Below are positions 1 to 11,535 of a stretch of 64,000 nt of DNA, piece by piece. The notes beneath the pieces are model-generated. The model saw only the letters and a program-made list of their open reading frames with translations. It was not told the origin of the DNA and made no database searches. Made by a program: the position numbers and the translations under genes. This stretch comes from Unio delphinus (Eukaryota; Mollusca; Bivalvia; Unionida; Unionidae). The DNA lies in contig JAQISU010000132.1 in NCBI GenBank assembly GCA_029339505.1, forward strand, positions 5,558,001 through 5,622,000, in the 5' to 3' direction. Positions within the stretch are counted from its first letter, which is position 1. Every line of letters starts with the position of its first letter.

Positions 1-760
1 TATCAGAAACTTCACTTCTGTATGGTTTATTTTCAGTATGAATTCTCGTGTGGCTCTTCAATCTACACACCTGCCTAAACGTTTTATTACAAATTTCACA
101 TCTGAATGGTTTATCTCCAGTATGGATCATCATGTGACTCTTTAAATGGGCCTTCTGCGTAAACATTTTTTCACATACATCACACTTGTATTGTTTATTG
201 CCAGTATGTATCACCATGTGCAGTTTTATCATACTTTTATGCCTAAAGCTTTTATTACAAATTTCACATTTGAATGGTTTATCTCCAGTATGAATCAATA
301 TATGAGTCTTTAAATGGCTCTTTCTTGAAAACATTTTTTCACATATATCACACTTGTATTGTTTCTCGCCAGTATGTATCACCATGTGCCGTTTTATCAT
401 ACATTTCTGCCTAAAGCATTTTTTACAAATTTCACATTTGAATGGTTTATCTCCAGTATGAATCAACATGTGACCATTTAAATGGTCCTTTCGTGAAAAC
501 GTTTGTTCACATATATGACACTTGATTCGCTTATCGTCAGTATGCATTTTACTGTGTCATCAAAGTTTTTCTTTCCCGAAAGATTTAACTACAAACTTCA
601 CACTTAAATGATTTATCACTAGTATGTATAATAACGTGCGTCTTCAAATCACGCATTTAGTTAAACATTTTTATCAAAAACTTCACATTTGAATGGCTAA
701 TCCTTAATGAACCCCGAAGTAAAATCAGCCTCTATAGCCGTCGTCATTGTTGTCGATAAT
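1..760 (-). pseudogene. C2H2 zinc-finger gene, broken copy running off the window edge
   Basis: Reading the minus strand, an open frame from 547 to the window edge encodes six consecutive C2H2 fingers (CX2C...HX3H with TGDKP/TGEKP-type linkers). A seventh begins at the edge but both its cysteines are replaced. The segment 548-760 is homologous to the 5' end of the intact gene at 18,096-19,148 but is disabled: an early TAG falls in the linker before finger 1, a finger-1 cysteine is changed to Phe, a TAA lies in the next finger, and a 2-base deletion just upstream of 547 removes a histidine. Compared with that paralogue it carries an extra pair of fingers, so fingers were duplicated locally. 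C2H2 arrays bind DNA in the nucleus. A shortened protein starting at 547 is possible but unproven; I call it a pseudogene because the start region is lost. Confidence 0.8.
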
Positions 761-779
761 GCCACGCTTTTCTACAAAT

Positions 780-2285
780 TAATGTTATAATGCATTAGTC
801 AGACTTGACTGTGATGTGCTTTTCCTAATAAATTGAAATTGCTACACTTTTAAATATGCATATTTTACGGTTCCGCTGGCCTACATTTCAGTTCACTGGA
901 ATGCGACGGAAGCCAGTAATACTGAAATCGGTTAAAAATCGTGAACGAAACGAAGTTATATAAACACTTTCTTTAAAAAAGTAATAAGTTTTAAAATTAG
1001 CTTTGTTACAGAAGTATAGTTGCTACTAAAAAAGTTTTCAAGTTATTTTCAAAAAACGTAGGTGGGAGACGGTGAATTGTGATTTTCCATTTATTTCTCT
1101 AAACTGTCTAAGTTCCAAATATGAAACTGAATAAATGATTGAAGATAAAAGTGTTCAAGGCTATATAAAATTTCATGGAGAACACGTTTATTGAGGTTAT
1201 AAAATCGTGCTATAGTATAGACTTATGGTTTGTTCTCAAACTAAAAAAAAGAGACTCTCGCAATGATCACAAAACCACAACTTTATTTGCTTTTGTTTCT
1301 AGCGAAATTGGAAATACGTATTAAATCAATAATTGTACTAAAGGAATTAAATGTTTCGCGGGTGAAAACAATACCTATATTGGTAGGGGTCATTTTATTT
1401 GGTCACTTTATAAAACTTGCTGGCTGACAATGGTACAAGTGTGCAACTTGTGTTAGTTTTAAAATAGGTAACAGAAAAGAGCGAACTGACAAAAAAACTC
1501 TGTAAAAGTATAAAAATAATGTATTTCCCAATAATATGAAGCTCATACTGAGAAGAAGAAGAAAAAGAACTTACAGTATTGGGAATTAATCCAAAATAAT
1601 CCAACAACTGTAGAGGCAAATCCATGTAAAGTCCTAAATAAAATTATTTATAAATCAGAATAAATCCCCAAAATAGAAATCGGTGACGTGTATGTGGTAG
1701 CTAGTAGGGCATTGATTTTGCAGCAGTCTTTTGCTGAATCATAGAAATATAATTCCAGGTTTGAAAACACTATAAATTCAAATAAATACCACCATCCAAG
1801 AATTGCATCAGAGCGCTTTTGTATTTCCAGAGAAAAAAAAATCTACTCATTTAAATAATCCGAGGAAATAAAGACCAAACCAGTAATGAAATACTTGAAA
1901 CTACATATACTTCAGTTTCAATGTGCTGGTTAAAGCACGAATAACCAAATCCTCGCACTTTTAAAATGATATAGTTCTCTACTTGACCTCGTGTCTCAAT
2001 TAACATTTTTTGTTTTAAAACTATATTACTTCGTGTAACAAAAATGCTTCTAGAATTATTATGATGTTTACAAAACAATAACCTGAACCACTTAAAATGC
2101 ATTTAGGTATTCTTTAACCAATATCCAAATAAATAAATTTACGTCTTCAATTAAAAATAGTACTGAATTTTAATCCTATACACATAGAGAAAAATGCAAA
2201 TATGTATTAATAATTTACACAGAATAAAGAAAAAGTCAACATGGGTCAAGCAGAAATGAATTCAGTTTTGGACAAGGTTAATACT
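780..2285. other. Non-coding flank shared by both duplication copies
   Basis: This is the 5' flank of the broken zinc-finger gene and the spacer to the LINE. I see no gene. It matches 19,170-21,835 apart from the G-rich tract and minisatellite found only there. A single unit of the 54-bp minisatellite sits near 1,170-1,215, which is probably the ancestral state. Confidence 0.6.
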
Positions 2286-2286
2286 A

Positions 2287-2440
2287 GTAAAGCGGGGATG
2301 TTTGGCATCGATGGGAAAATACATTACAGAACACCTGGGGCTGTTTGGCGTCAAGGTTTTAATAATTACCCTGTGGCTGTTTGGTCTCAATGGAAAAGAT
2401 CCTACATTAATTAACATAGGGACCATAGGAACCAGATACA
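2287..2440 (+). repeat. Diverged echo of Polinton subterminal repeats
   Basis: Three units of the form GGGG-N5-TGGCGTCAAGG / TGGGAAAAT resemble the subterminal units of the Polinton at 27,491 (GGGGACTATCTAGCGTCAA and TGGGAAAATCC). The duplicated copy at 21,835-21,965 has the same three units. It directly abuts the LINE open reading frame 1 region. Homology is judged by eye only. Confidence 0.35.
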
Positions 2441-4790
2441 GATTAGAACCATACATAAAAAACCAAGAATCTGCAAAAAATGCCAACACTGGTGGCACTT
2501 TACTACAAAGTGCATATATACAAACAAATGTCAACACTGCTATGGAAACAAATGACAATAACGAACCTCCAACCAGCACACACAAAAACAAAATTGCAAA
2601 ACAAATACCAACCCCAAAACAAAGAAAAAGCAAATAAAAAACTCAAACAATCAACGGCAACTACAAACTAAGTAAAATACAAACTGGAATCGAAAATCAA
2701 CTGGAGGAAGTTTTTACTTCACAAACCAATCTTTTTAGAATGATGTATCCAAATTAAACAAATATTAAACTAAATATCCAACAGGTACTAACCCAGTTGG
2801 CCAGCATCAATACAGTGAACGAACCAAAACATGGTGGATACTACACGAAATGGGAACGTTACAATACGGCAATGTAATGCACGAGGATTGTCGGGAAACA
2901 TCAATGAATTAAAACTGAAACTAAATAATACTCAGCACAAGCCTGACGTCATCTGCATTCAAGAAACTAAACTTTCTGTAAACTCCAAATCATTGCCTCT
3001 AATTCAAGGCTACTCCCCAGGCTATTTCAAACATAGAAGAGAACGCCGGGGTGATGGATTGGCCATATATGTAAATAGCAGCATTCCTAATGCAATAGTA
3101 ATCCCCATAGCACCAATAGCAAATAGCAATACAACAATAGAAATACAATCCCTATTAATAAATACAGGAAAAAGCGAGTTACAATACTCAATATATATTA
3201 CCCATGGGGAGATAATAAAGCAAACACCGTCACAGCACTTAGGGAAATAATTAAATATAAAAGGATCGAACAAACAATAATTTGAGGAGATTTCAATGCT
3301 CATGGTGTGCAGTGGCGTAAGGAGGTGACGGACAGTAGGGTGGGTGGTTAACGGAATGGATTAACGAAACCAACCTCGCCATACTTAATGATGGTGCCAA
3401 AATCAGACTCAATCTGGTTGACGGCACCTTGAAGGCCACCGACCTTACCGTATGCACGCCTAAATTGACATAGGTGGCAGACTAGAGAGCGGATCAAACA
3501 GATCCCATAGGGAGTGACCACTTTCCAATAATTACCACCTTACAAATGGAAGTGCAGCTCGACTCTAACATAAAAATCCCCAGATGGAACTATAATAAAG
3601 CAGATTGGGCAAAACTTAAAATTCAATTAACAAATATCAGCCCAAACACAATTGAAAATGAAGACACATATATATTCTATGAAAACCTAATTAAGATCAT
3701 AACACAGGCGACCACCACTAGTATATCAAAAACAAATAGCAAACCAAATAAACTAGAAGTACAGTGGTGGACCTGTCAAACAAAACAAACTCAGAAAGGA
3801 AAACAAAAAGACCTTAATAAATTCAACAGAATCAGGTAACACAACAGACTTATTAGAATATACGAGAAAAGACAAAAAACTAAAAGCAAACTGATCAAGC
3901 AGTCCAAAGAAAAAACTGCACCAGAATAAATATAAGAACCAACTCAAAATAGGTGTGGGATAAAATTAGAGCAATTACTGACAAAAATACCAGCAGAACC
4001 CCCACAATAAGTAATGCTAAAAACAACAAAGAAAAAGTTGACATATTAATCCAACACTTTTTTTTAAAAAAATGAGCAGCGATTGTAACCATACTAATGA
4101 ATTAAAATAATATAGGGAAAAAACTGAAGAAAAGTGTAAGATGTTAGTTCAAGACCTTGGACACAAACATTCGAATCTAAATAAAGAAATCACACTATAT
4201 GAATGGGATCAGGCACAAAAAAAACAAAAAAGAAAACATCAACCGGGGAAGACAAAATAGGGTACACTATAAACAAAAATGTACCCCATCACATAATTAA
4301 GTCTATTATAAAACTATTAAATAAAATGTGGGAAATAGGAAAGCTACGAAAAAATGAAAAACTGCAATAGTAATACTGATTTAAAAACCAAACAATAATT
4401 TAACTCCGCTGTAATTGAGAGCTTGAATTTGTTTGGAGTCAATTTTACCCGAGACACAGACTTTGATTCACTCCAAAACTGATCTGTAATGGCCATCAAC
4501 TAATTGTTAATATCACACAGACAAATTTTAGATAAAGGCGATATATACTTCCATCTTGCTGAAAACATGCTCATTGGCATACTAATTTTGTCTGACGCCA
4601 TGTCTGTTAACCTTTGATGGCTTTATTGGTCATAAAACTGAAGTTTTAGTGATACCGTGCTCTTAAGACTCACCTGTTTCGACAGCAGGGCCAAAGTTAT
4701 CGACCTAATCATGTTTTGTATCTTACATGTTTTCAGTATTGATGGTGTAAAGCGCTTAGAGCTTCGAAAGATTACGCGCTATACAAAGAC

Positions 4791-4833
<43 letters not shown>

Positions 4834-4990
4834 CATCAAACCAGTCAAATATAACTCTAAAAAAAGCGGATAGAAATTTAATTGCGGTCTTTATGGATTT
4901 GGAAAAAGCATTTGATCTCGTATTGACCAAAGGCCTAATAGCAAAAATAAATCACTATGGCATTACGGGAAGGATGTCATTGAAAACTTC
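2440..4990 (+). mobile_element. I-like non-LTR retrotransposon, decayed copy 1
   Basis: The first open reading frame region holds a gag-type zinc knuckle (CKKCQHWWHFTTKC, CX2CX4HX4C) near 2,475-2,520. An apurinic-like endonuclease starts near 2,830 (motifs RGLSGN, ICIQETKLS), and a short reverse-transcriptase piece lies at 4,855-4,985 (DLEKAFDLV, motif A). Several frameshifts and stops are visible, for example after 3,246 and around 3,837. It is homologous to the longer copy at 21,960-26,470, which carries the RNase H domain used for the clade call. A CR1 3' fragment (4,400-4,852) replaces part of its reverse transcriptase. It cannot make an active protein. Confidence 0.8.
4400..4852 (+). mobile_element. 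CR1-type LINE 3' end nested in the I-like LINE
   Basis: Around 4,660-4,700 the plus strand encodes LKTHLFRQQ, the usual C-terminal signature of CR1-group reverse transcriptases. It is followed by a 3' UTR with a GCGCTATACAAAG stretch and an (ATT)n tail at 4,794-4,831. Both flanks are I-like LINE sequence, though the insertion also replaced roughly 190 bases of it. It is a 5'-truncated dead copy. Confidence 0.7.
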
Positions 4991-6175
4991 CTCACTGACC
5001 TTAACAGAAAGAATGATTAAGCTTGAGACAGAACCAATCAAAGAAGAAAATAATGGAATATGGTTTGTGAATGCTAGACTGAAGAAGAAATTTAAAGACT
5101 TGAATCAGTATAGCCGGAATAAAAAATACCAAAACTTTGCTGGATAGATGACTCGAATAATAATGATAACCCTGAACGAAATATGGACAATGTCATAAAT
5201 TTTTCCATACAAAAAAGAATAAAAAAAATCAACAGCAATAGTTGAACTCGAGACGTTAGTGTAGCACACAGATTTTGCATATTTCTACGAAAATACATAT
5301 AGATCGATAATTTGCCGATTCATGAGGCGTATAACCAAATTGGAGGTACTACAGAAAAGGAAATCACTGAAAGAATCCGGTGGAAAACAGTAACCACTGA
5401 AACTAATTTAACAACTCTGCGGCAAAAAATTCACTAAAGTGTTAGCGTTACCGTGCTTAGCTTAACTTTCCAAAGATAAAAATGTACGTTTAACTTGATT
5501 GTGAATTTTGAATTTTAACTTTTTTTTCTTGTATTCTATATGCCGACTACTTAAACAGTCTTTTTTATTATGTTCATATTGTTTTTTCTTTCTTACTTGG
5601 TTATTCGGAGATCCTTCATTCAAATTCTTTTGATTTTTATGTTAATATTGTTTAAAATTTTCTTTCTTACTTGGTCATTCTGGGGATCGCAAATAATATA
5701 AATTTTAATGTTAAAAGATGCTCTTCATACGAAGATGAGAATCATAAAAAAACCACTTATACACATGTATTGCCCTAAGAACATTCTTCAATATTTTTCA
5801 ATGTATTTTTAAATGTAGTTGATGAAAATCTAATCACTGCCATTTGTGCAAATTGGAGCTTATTTCAAGACTACGATATAGCTTATATAATTAGTAAACA
5901 TTTAATAACAGGAAAGTAAGGGACAGCATAATAGTCCTGAAAAAGAAAGAACGACCTATCTGCAATCGGTAAAGACTTACAACCCTGATATTAAACAGTA
6001 TCCTCGGATTCATAATATTCCACTTAATATGGCAGGACGTTTTCTTGATAAACGAAGAGAGTTAAGTTTATTGATAATAAGACTACACAGGTTTAACCAT
6101 TCCCAATAATACTCACCTATCAATTCACTCCATTTAAAAAGAGACCAGGGTTTTGGAAACTTAATAACATTCACA
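4991..6175. other. AT-rich spacer without recognisable gene
   Basis: No open frame of interest. Between about 5,560 and 5,700 there is a two-copy imperfect tandem repeat built on TTTCTTTCTTACTTGGT. The rest looks like decayed repeat DNA. Confidence 0.5.
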
Positions 6176-6180
6176 AGAGA

Positions 6181-6435
6181 GGGGCGCCGAGTGGCTGAGT
6201 GGTCTAAAGCGCTGTCCGTTACGGATCACTGCCATCTCACCTCTGTCTGCGTAGGTTCGAGTCTAAGATTCGGCTAATGTAGTTATGTGAGAAAGATTGC
6301 CAGTAGCTTCTCGTGGGTCGGTGGTTCTTTGCGGGGGTTCTCCCAGGGTCTTCCTCTACCAATAATACTGGCCGCCATGTATAGCCTATCATGTGCTGAA
6401 AAATGGCGTTAAACCCTACATCAACAACAACAATA
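6181..6435 (+). mobile_element. tRNA-derived SINE, family B
   Basis: The head carries an A box-like TGGCTGAGTGGTCTAAAGCG and a B box-like GGTTCGAGTC, typical of a Leu/Ser tRNA-derived promoter for RNA polymerase III. The body includes GGCGGCCAG (as its reverse complement at other copies) and the tail region ends in CAGCA...GGCGTTAAACC and (CAA)n. Two further copies of the same family lie on the minus strand at about 59,960-60,205 and 63,380-63,640. The element has no coding capacity and would depend on a LINE for mobility. Confidence 0.75.
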
Positions 6436-6488
6436 TTCATAAGAGACAAAAAGTTTACATTTCAAAGGTAAAGAAGAAATAAAGTTAC

Positions 6489-6504
6489 TATGTACTACTA
6501 TTAC

Positions 6505-6542
<38 letters not shown>

Positions 6543-6580
6543 ATAATAATAATAATAATAATAATGATAGCAATAATATG
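6489..6580. repeat. (TAC)n / (TAA)n microsatellite
   Basis: Simple trinucleotide runs, first mixed TACTAC and then TAATAA. Confidence 0.95.
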
Positions 6581-6680
6581 GATGATCAATAATTCTTCAA
6601 AAATATTTTCTTAAAAATCCGTGCCGTGACAATAAAACGTTTTTCTTTTATTCAACAAAATGGAGAGTTGTACATACAAC

Positions 6681-7008
6681 AACCGCTCCGGTGGCCTAGT
6701 GGTTAGAGCGTCCGCCCCGGAAGCGGGAGGTCGTCGGTTCGATCCCCGGCCGAGTCGTACCAAAGACTTACAAAAATGGTACTAACAGCTGCCTCGCTTG
6801 ACGCTCAGCATTAAGAGGTTAGTGTTAGGACTGGTCGGCCTGGTGTCAGGATAATGTGACTGGGTGAGACATCATGCTACATGTCTGCGGCATGATGTCT
6901 CTGTGCTAGAAATCACTATAAACTACCTCACTGCAGACATCGTTGCGATATGACTAAAAAATTGTTAAAGCTACGTTAAAAATCCTAATCAAACAAACAA
7001 ACAAACAA
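6681..7008 (+). mobile_element. tRNA-derived SINE, family A
   Basis: A tRNA-like head with A box TGGCCTAGTGGTTAGAGCG and B box GGTTCGATCCC is followed by a roughly 230-bp body and a (CAAA)n tail at about 6,988-7,008. The acceptor stem pairs poorly, so this is a SINE head and not a tRNA gene. A diverged antisense copy lies at 16,243-16,512. Heads of this type are common in molluscan SINEs. Confidence 0.8.
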
Positions 7009-7379
7009 ATGTACATACAACTATCGTTCTTGATGACCAGAAATGAACACACACAGAGAAAATGAAGGACTGATCCTCAAACCAAGGAAGACTTAATCAT
7101 TACGATCCATAGATAATACGCATGTTTGTAAAACGACACAGGTATTATAGATTCCATAAAGTGTTGACATAACCTGTCTGTGAAATCGCCTTGTACCAGA
7201 ACATAGGTACTTTTCAACCACATTCAAGTCCGCGAGAGAGATTGCAGAAATACAGTCGGCCGTACGTTAGAACAAATCTCAAAACAACGAATACAAGAAT
7301 AGACTGCCTCACTCAAAACCTCTGAAAGTTTATTACGAATTAAGATTTTCATGATCAATTCCACTGTCTCGTACTTTTG

Positions 7380-7558
7380 GATTTTGCACGAAATGTTAGA
7401 AAAGTCATTTACGGTGATAAGCACACATTTGTACTAGTACTAGACGGTAATGATAACGATGCAATCATGCGGGCGATATGGCATCAGACCAAGATGGTTC
7501 TTCAACAAGGCATAGTTTCATTCCCCATCAAAATACTGAGTGAGGAAGCAATCAAGAA
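7380..7558 (+). other. Candidate exon, unrecognised
   Basis: An open stretch of about 60 codons ends exactly at a strong splice-donor consensus (AA|GTAAGTAT). A possible acceptor AG lies near 7,405 after a moderately pyrimidine-rich run. The residues (e.g. GDKHTFVLVLDGND) look protein-like, but I do not recognise a family. Without the donor it would be an ordinary chance open frame. Confidence 0.25.
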
Positions 7559-8181
7559 GTAAGTATAATGATATTTGAAAAACTCGGAGATACCGAAGTT
7601 TCTTTATAAATAAATGGACATCAAGAACCATCTGAAGATTTTTTAATTAAAATCATACAGCACCTGTTTATCATCGTTCGATGAGATTTATCGGATGTGA
7701 TAAAAACGTATATACTGGTTTACAAATATAAAAATGTGATTTTCAAATGTTTTATCCGACTTTTTAGTTTTCACCGAAAAATACTGATTTATTTAGACAA
7801 TCTTTACATGATATACGCTTTCGTGTATATAGAGATGTTGGAGCTATTGCTGATTGCATACCAATTGCCGTTATACTCAAGGACAAAACACTATTGCCTT
7901 AAGGTGTTGGTGGAAAAATGAAAAGCATTTAGGCCCAGTTGAACACATGTAACGTCGTTTATAAAACAATGTGTAATTAAAACGCTCATTTTATATTATA
8001 AAATGTAATATAGTCAAGTTAAAGTCACACTGACTCCTGATCAGGTAAAAAGTGACAATCAAAACTTGTAAGTAAATCCGGAACAAAAAACAGAAAGATC
8101 AAATTGCTAGTTGCGGTGAAAACAAATCAAGATCAAACATTTTAACAAAGCTTTAGAATTATAAAGAAAACAGAGCTCAAC

Positions 8182-8320
8182 TTGATCTTTCTCCGAGTTC
8201 CAGCAAAGGTTCAATAAATCTGGTGGTATATTTCCACTTTTATCAGCTATATCAGCATTAATAGACGCTGCTGCTCCAACTGTCGCAAAACATCCGCCGT
8301 TGGTGCTCACAGGACAGCTG
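8182..8320 (-). other. Candidate exon B of an unrecognised host gene
   Basis: On the minus strand an acceptor CCCAG at 8,321-8,325 opens a frame containing four cysteines in a short span (SCPVSTNGGCFATVGA...NLCW), ending near a weak donor (CAA|GTTGAG). It joins in phase with candidate exon A (8,540-8,735), which ends two bases into a codon. The cysteine-rich, Thr/Gly-rich composition would suit a secreted or extracellular protein, but I cannot name a family. Confidence 0.35.
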
Positions 8321-8539
8321 CTGGGATGACTTCAAAGAAAGCAGCATAAAAAAAGAATACATACGTCTAAACAAAAAGGGAAATAGTCAAAGACTACTAG
8401 GAACCATCATGGGTACGGAAAAGTGTTGACACATCCAGGAACACTTCGTTTGAACGTCTTCTTTCTTGTTATAATTTTGATTTATTGCAAAGCTAAATAT
8501 CAAACATTTTAGAGGTGTTTGTTTTGCGTGTTCACTAAC

Positions 8540-8735
8540 CTTCCAGACTCAAATATGTTGAAACCGGTATCATTAATCGTGACGAGAGTTCTGGTTAGGT
8601 AATCATTGGGCTGCATAGCAGATGATCCACGTGGAATTGTGTATTTTGGTTCTTTTGGACTGGCACCATCAAAAAAAGTTTTAAAAATTGTCGGCACAGT
8701 ACGAAGTACGGTTCTTCAAAATATTCAAATCTGGT
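8540..8735 (-). other. Candidate exon A of an unrecognised host gene
   Basis: The minus-strand frame (including FKTFFDGASPKEPKYTIPRG and later VTINDTGFNIFESG) ends at a good donor AAG|GTTAGT at 8,540. It is open on both sides of that point only by chance after the donor. The RTE-like LINE's (AAG)n 3' tail begins right at its 5' side, near 8,745, so the upstream part of the exon or its acceptor may have been displaced by that insertion. Confidence 0.35.
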
Positions 8736-8744
8736 ATTCAACAT

Positions 8745-11535
8745 TCTTCTTCTTCTCTGCCATATCTCTGCAAAATTTCTATTGCACATCATCGACGTGG
8801 GCTCTTGCATGTGTTGACAACAAACGCCATTCTTCTCTCTCCTGTGCAGTCCTCATGATAACTTGCTTCTCCACGTCGTATCTAGCCAGTGCAGACTTCA
8901 TCCATGTCGTTCACGGACGCCCTACTTTCGCCGTTCCTTCTACTCTACCGTGCAGTACAATATTCGCTATCCTGTTCTTATCCATCCTTATCACGTGTCC
9001 TAGCCATTGGTGTTGTCTCTCGTGCACTTTTTGCACGATTGTGTCTGTCTGATTTAGAGCCTTTCTGATGTCTTCATTTCTCATCCTGTCCATAATGTGA
9101 ACTCCTAGAATCTTTCTAAGCGCCGTCATCTCGAACACAAGTAGTTTCCTCTCCTCAGCGCTTCTTAGTGTCCAAGCTTCGCACCCATACAGGGCAATTG
9201 GGACTATAAGAGCTCGGTATAGCCTCATTTTCGTCTCACTCTTGTCATACTTGTTTTTCCAGATGTTGTTCAACTCGCTCATCACTTTCAAGGCTGTGGC
9301 TGTACGTATTTCGATGTCCTTCGCGCTTCTGCAATATTCAGTCAAGGTAGTCCCCAGGTATTTAAAACTGTCCACATGCTGTAGTTTCTTTCCTGTAAAC
9401 AATAGTCCCTTCTCAATTCTCTTTTTTACTATTTCCGCGTCTTTGGTACTCACTAGCATCCATTCTGTCTTGGTCTCACTAATTTCTTGTCCATACCTTG
9501 CGCTGATCTCATCGACTTTGTCCAGAAGGAGTCGAGCTTGTCCGAGCAGTTCGGCCAGAAGACCAATGTCGTCGGCAAAATGTAGGTTGTTAATTGTTCT
9601 GCCACTTATGCGTGTCCCAACGTCTTCTAGGCCATCGAGTGCCTCTCTCATGATATGTTTCAGGTAGATGTTAAATAGATCTGGAGATAAAATGCAGCCT
9701 TGTCGCACTCCAATCAATTGCCGAAACCATTCCGTCACATCGTTTCCAATTCTGATAGCGCTTTGCGTTCTCTTGTACAAATTTTCAATGAGATTGATCA
9801 GGTTTGGATGTATGCCATAATGGTGTAGTACCCTCCACAAGCCTTGGTGCCATACACGATCAAAGGCTTTCTTGAAGTCTCTGAAAATCAAGTACAATTC
9901 CTTGTCCTGCAACGCGAGGTACTTCTCTGCTATCAATCGCAGTGAGAAAATTTGTTCAATTGTGCCTCCTCCTGGTCTGAAACCGGCTTGCTCTTCCGAC
10001 ATCTGCACTTCAATTGTATTCTTCATTCGGCTCCTGATTATTTCCAACATGATCTTACTTGCGTGGCAAATGAGGCTAATCGTTCGGTAATTCTCACATT
10101 TGGTAGTGTCCCCTTTCTTCGCGATGGTGACCAAAATAGACTTCGTCCAAAGTGTTGGGAATTCTCCAGCATCCCAAATCTTGTTTCAGATCTTGTGCAT
10201 AGTTCGTATTACCGTTTGTCCACCTCCCTTTATCAGTTCTCCATCGATGCCATCAATTCCAGGAGCTTTACGAGGCTTGATCCTTGCAATAGCCTTCCTC
10301 ACTTCACTTTCAAGGAGATTCGGTTCAAGGTCATCCCCCTTACAGTTTGGCCAAAGTTGTTCGAGTACGCTCTAGTTTGTTTCTATCTTTGCGTTGTAGA
10401 GGATCTTACCATACTCGTGCCATTTTTGGAGAATGTCTGAATCTTTGGTGAGTAGGTTACCATACTTGTCTCTATTTTCACGCCCATCCTTCAGTTTCAC
10501 ACCTTTCTTGAGCGTTTTGACCTTTTGAAAGAGAGATAGTATGTCATTCTTGCGGTTTGCTTCTTCCGTTTCACGGCACTGTTTATTAAACCACTCTTCA
10601 CGGCATTCCTCAACCTAATCGTCTATGACATTCTTGAGCTGTGTGTATTGACGTTTCCAATCTTTAACTTTCGGATTTCTCTGATTCTTATTTATCTTCG
10701 CTTTTATTGCCCGTCGTTCGTCAGCCAGGTTGAGTATCTCGTCACTGATCCATGGGTCTTTCTTGTACCTCTTGAAACCAATCTCTACTTCAGCTGCCTC
10801 CTTTATCGTATGGTTAACAATTTCGAGTGCTTCATCTAGGCTTTCTTTTTCGATTATGTTGCCGAGTGCTTCAAAGCAATTCTTGATCGCTATCTCATAT
10901 CGTTATTTGACTTCAGAAATACGCAGCCTTTCAATGTCCACCTTCTTCGCATGTGTCCTTTTTTGAACATTGAATCTTATTCTGAAGTTTGCCATCACAA
11001 GATTGTGATCATTCATCACGTTTGGAACTATTGCACTTGGGTAACTGCGTGCGTTGTTGATGTAGCTCCTCCATCTTCGGTCAATCATGATATAGTCGAT
11101 CATCTGCCGCGTTCGATCACCGGGTGATGTCCAAGTCCATTTCCTCGAAGGCTTTTGTTCGAACCAGGTGTTCATGATGTTCAGTTTGTTGAGCCTACCT
11201 AATTGGAATAGTCGTTCACCTCTTTCGTTCATTGATCCATAGCCGAAGCGTACCAATACTCCATTCCATGTGATGTTGTCTGTTCCAACCTGTGCATTGA
11301 AATCGCCCATTACGATCTTGATGTCCCTTTTTTGGTACGCTGTCGATTGCATATTGCAACATCTTGTAAAATTCATCGACTACCTCATCATTATAGTCTG
11401 TATTCGGTGCGTACGCTTGGATGATAGTGATGATGTGTCCTTGACCAATAAACCTTGCGCTGATCAGCCTTGACGATATCGGATTCCAATCGACTAGGCT
11501 TCAGGATGCCATCTTCGATAAAAGTAACATTACCA
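8745..11535 (-). mobile_element. RTE-like non-LTR retrotransposon, decayed
   Basis: Minus-strand domains in order are: partial endonuclease (10,903-11,530; QAYAPNTDYNDE, IVMGDFNAQVG, YIMIDRRWR, NDHNLV), linker with KAPGIDGIDGELIKGG, reverse transcriptase (8,911-10,134 and upstream; YRTISLI, GFRPGGGT, FRDFKKAFDRVW, QGCILSP, HFADDIGLL) and the C-terminal GHVIRMDKNRI region. Stops interrupt it at about 10,617, 10,373, 10,190 and 8,911, and the endonuclease start is missing. The C-terminal WMK...EEWRLL tail resumes after the 8,911 stop and the element ends in (AAG)n at about 8,745-8,757. The catalytic FADD is intact but the copy is inactive. Confidence 0.9.

Larger units (their letters stand above)
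1..4990 (+). repeat. Segmental duplication, copy 1 (partner 18,500-24,560)
   Basis: From the zinc-finger 5' region through the upstream flank to the I-like LINE, this block matches 18,500-24,560 in the same order and orientation. The offset is about 18.4 kb near position 750 and about 19.55 kb near 2,250; the difference is the minisatellite expanded in copy 2. Lines such as the AATGCCA.GCTTTTCTA stretch and the flank around 2,100-2,300 are nearly identical in both. Copy 1 is truncated by the window edge on the left and diverges after about 4,990. Confidence 0.8.

Noticed and set aside
6681..6760. Functional tRNA gene
   Set aside because: The A and B boxes are good but the acceptor stem pairs poorly and the sequence continues into a SINE body with a (CAAA)n tail.
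7224..7424. 66-codon minus-strand frame
   Set aside because: No homology recognised and it overlaps a better candidate exon on the plus strand.
8606..9667. Plus-strand frames of 141-148 codons
   Set aside because: Antisense shadows of the RTE-like reverse transcriptase.
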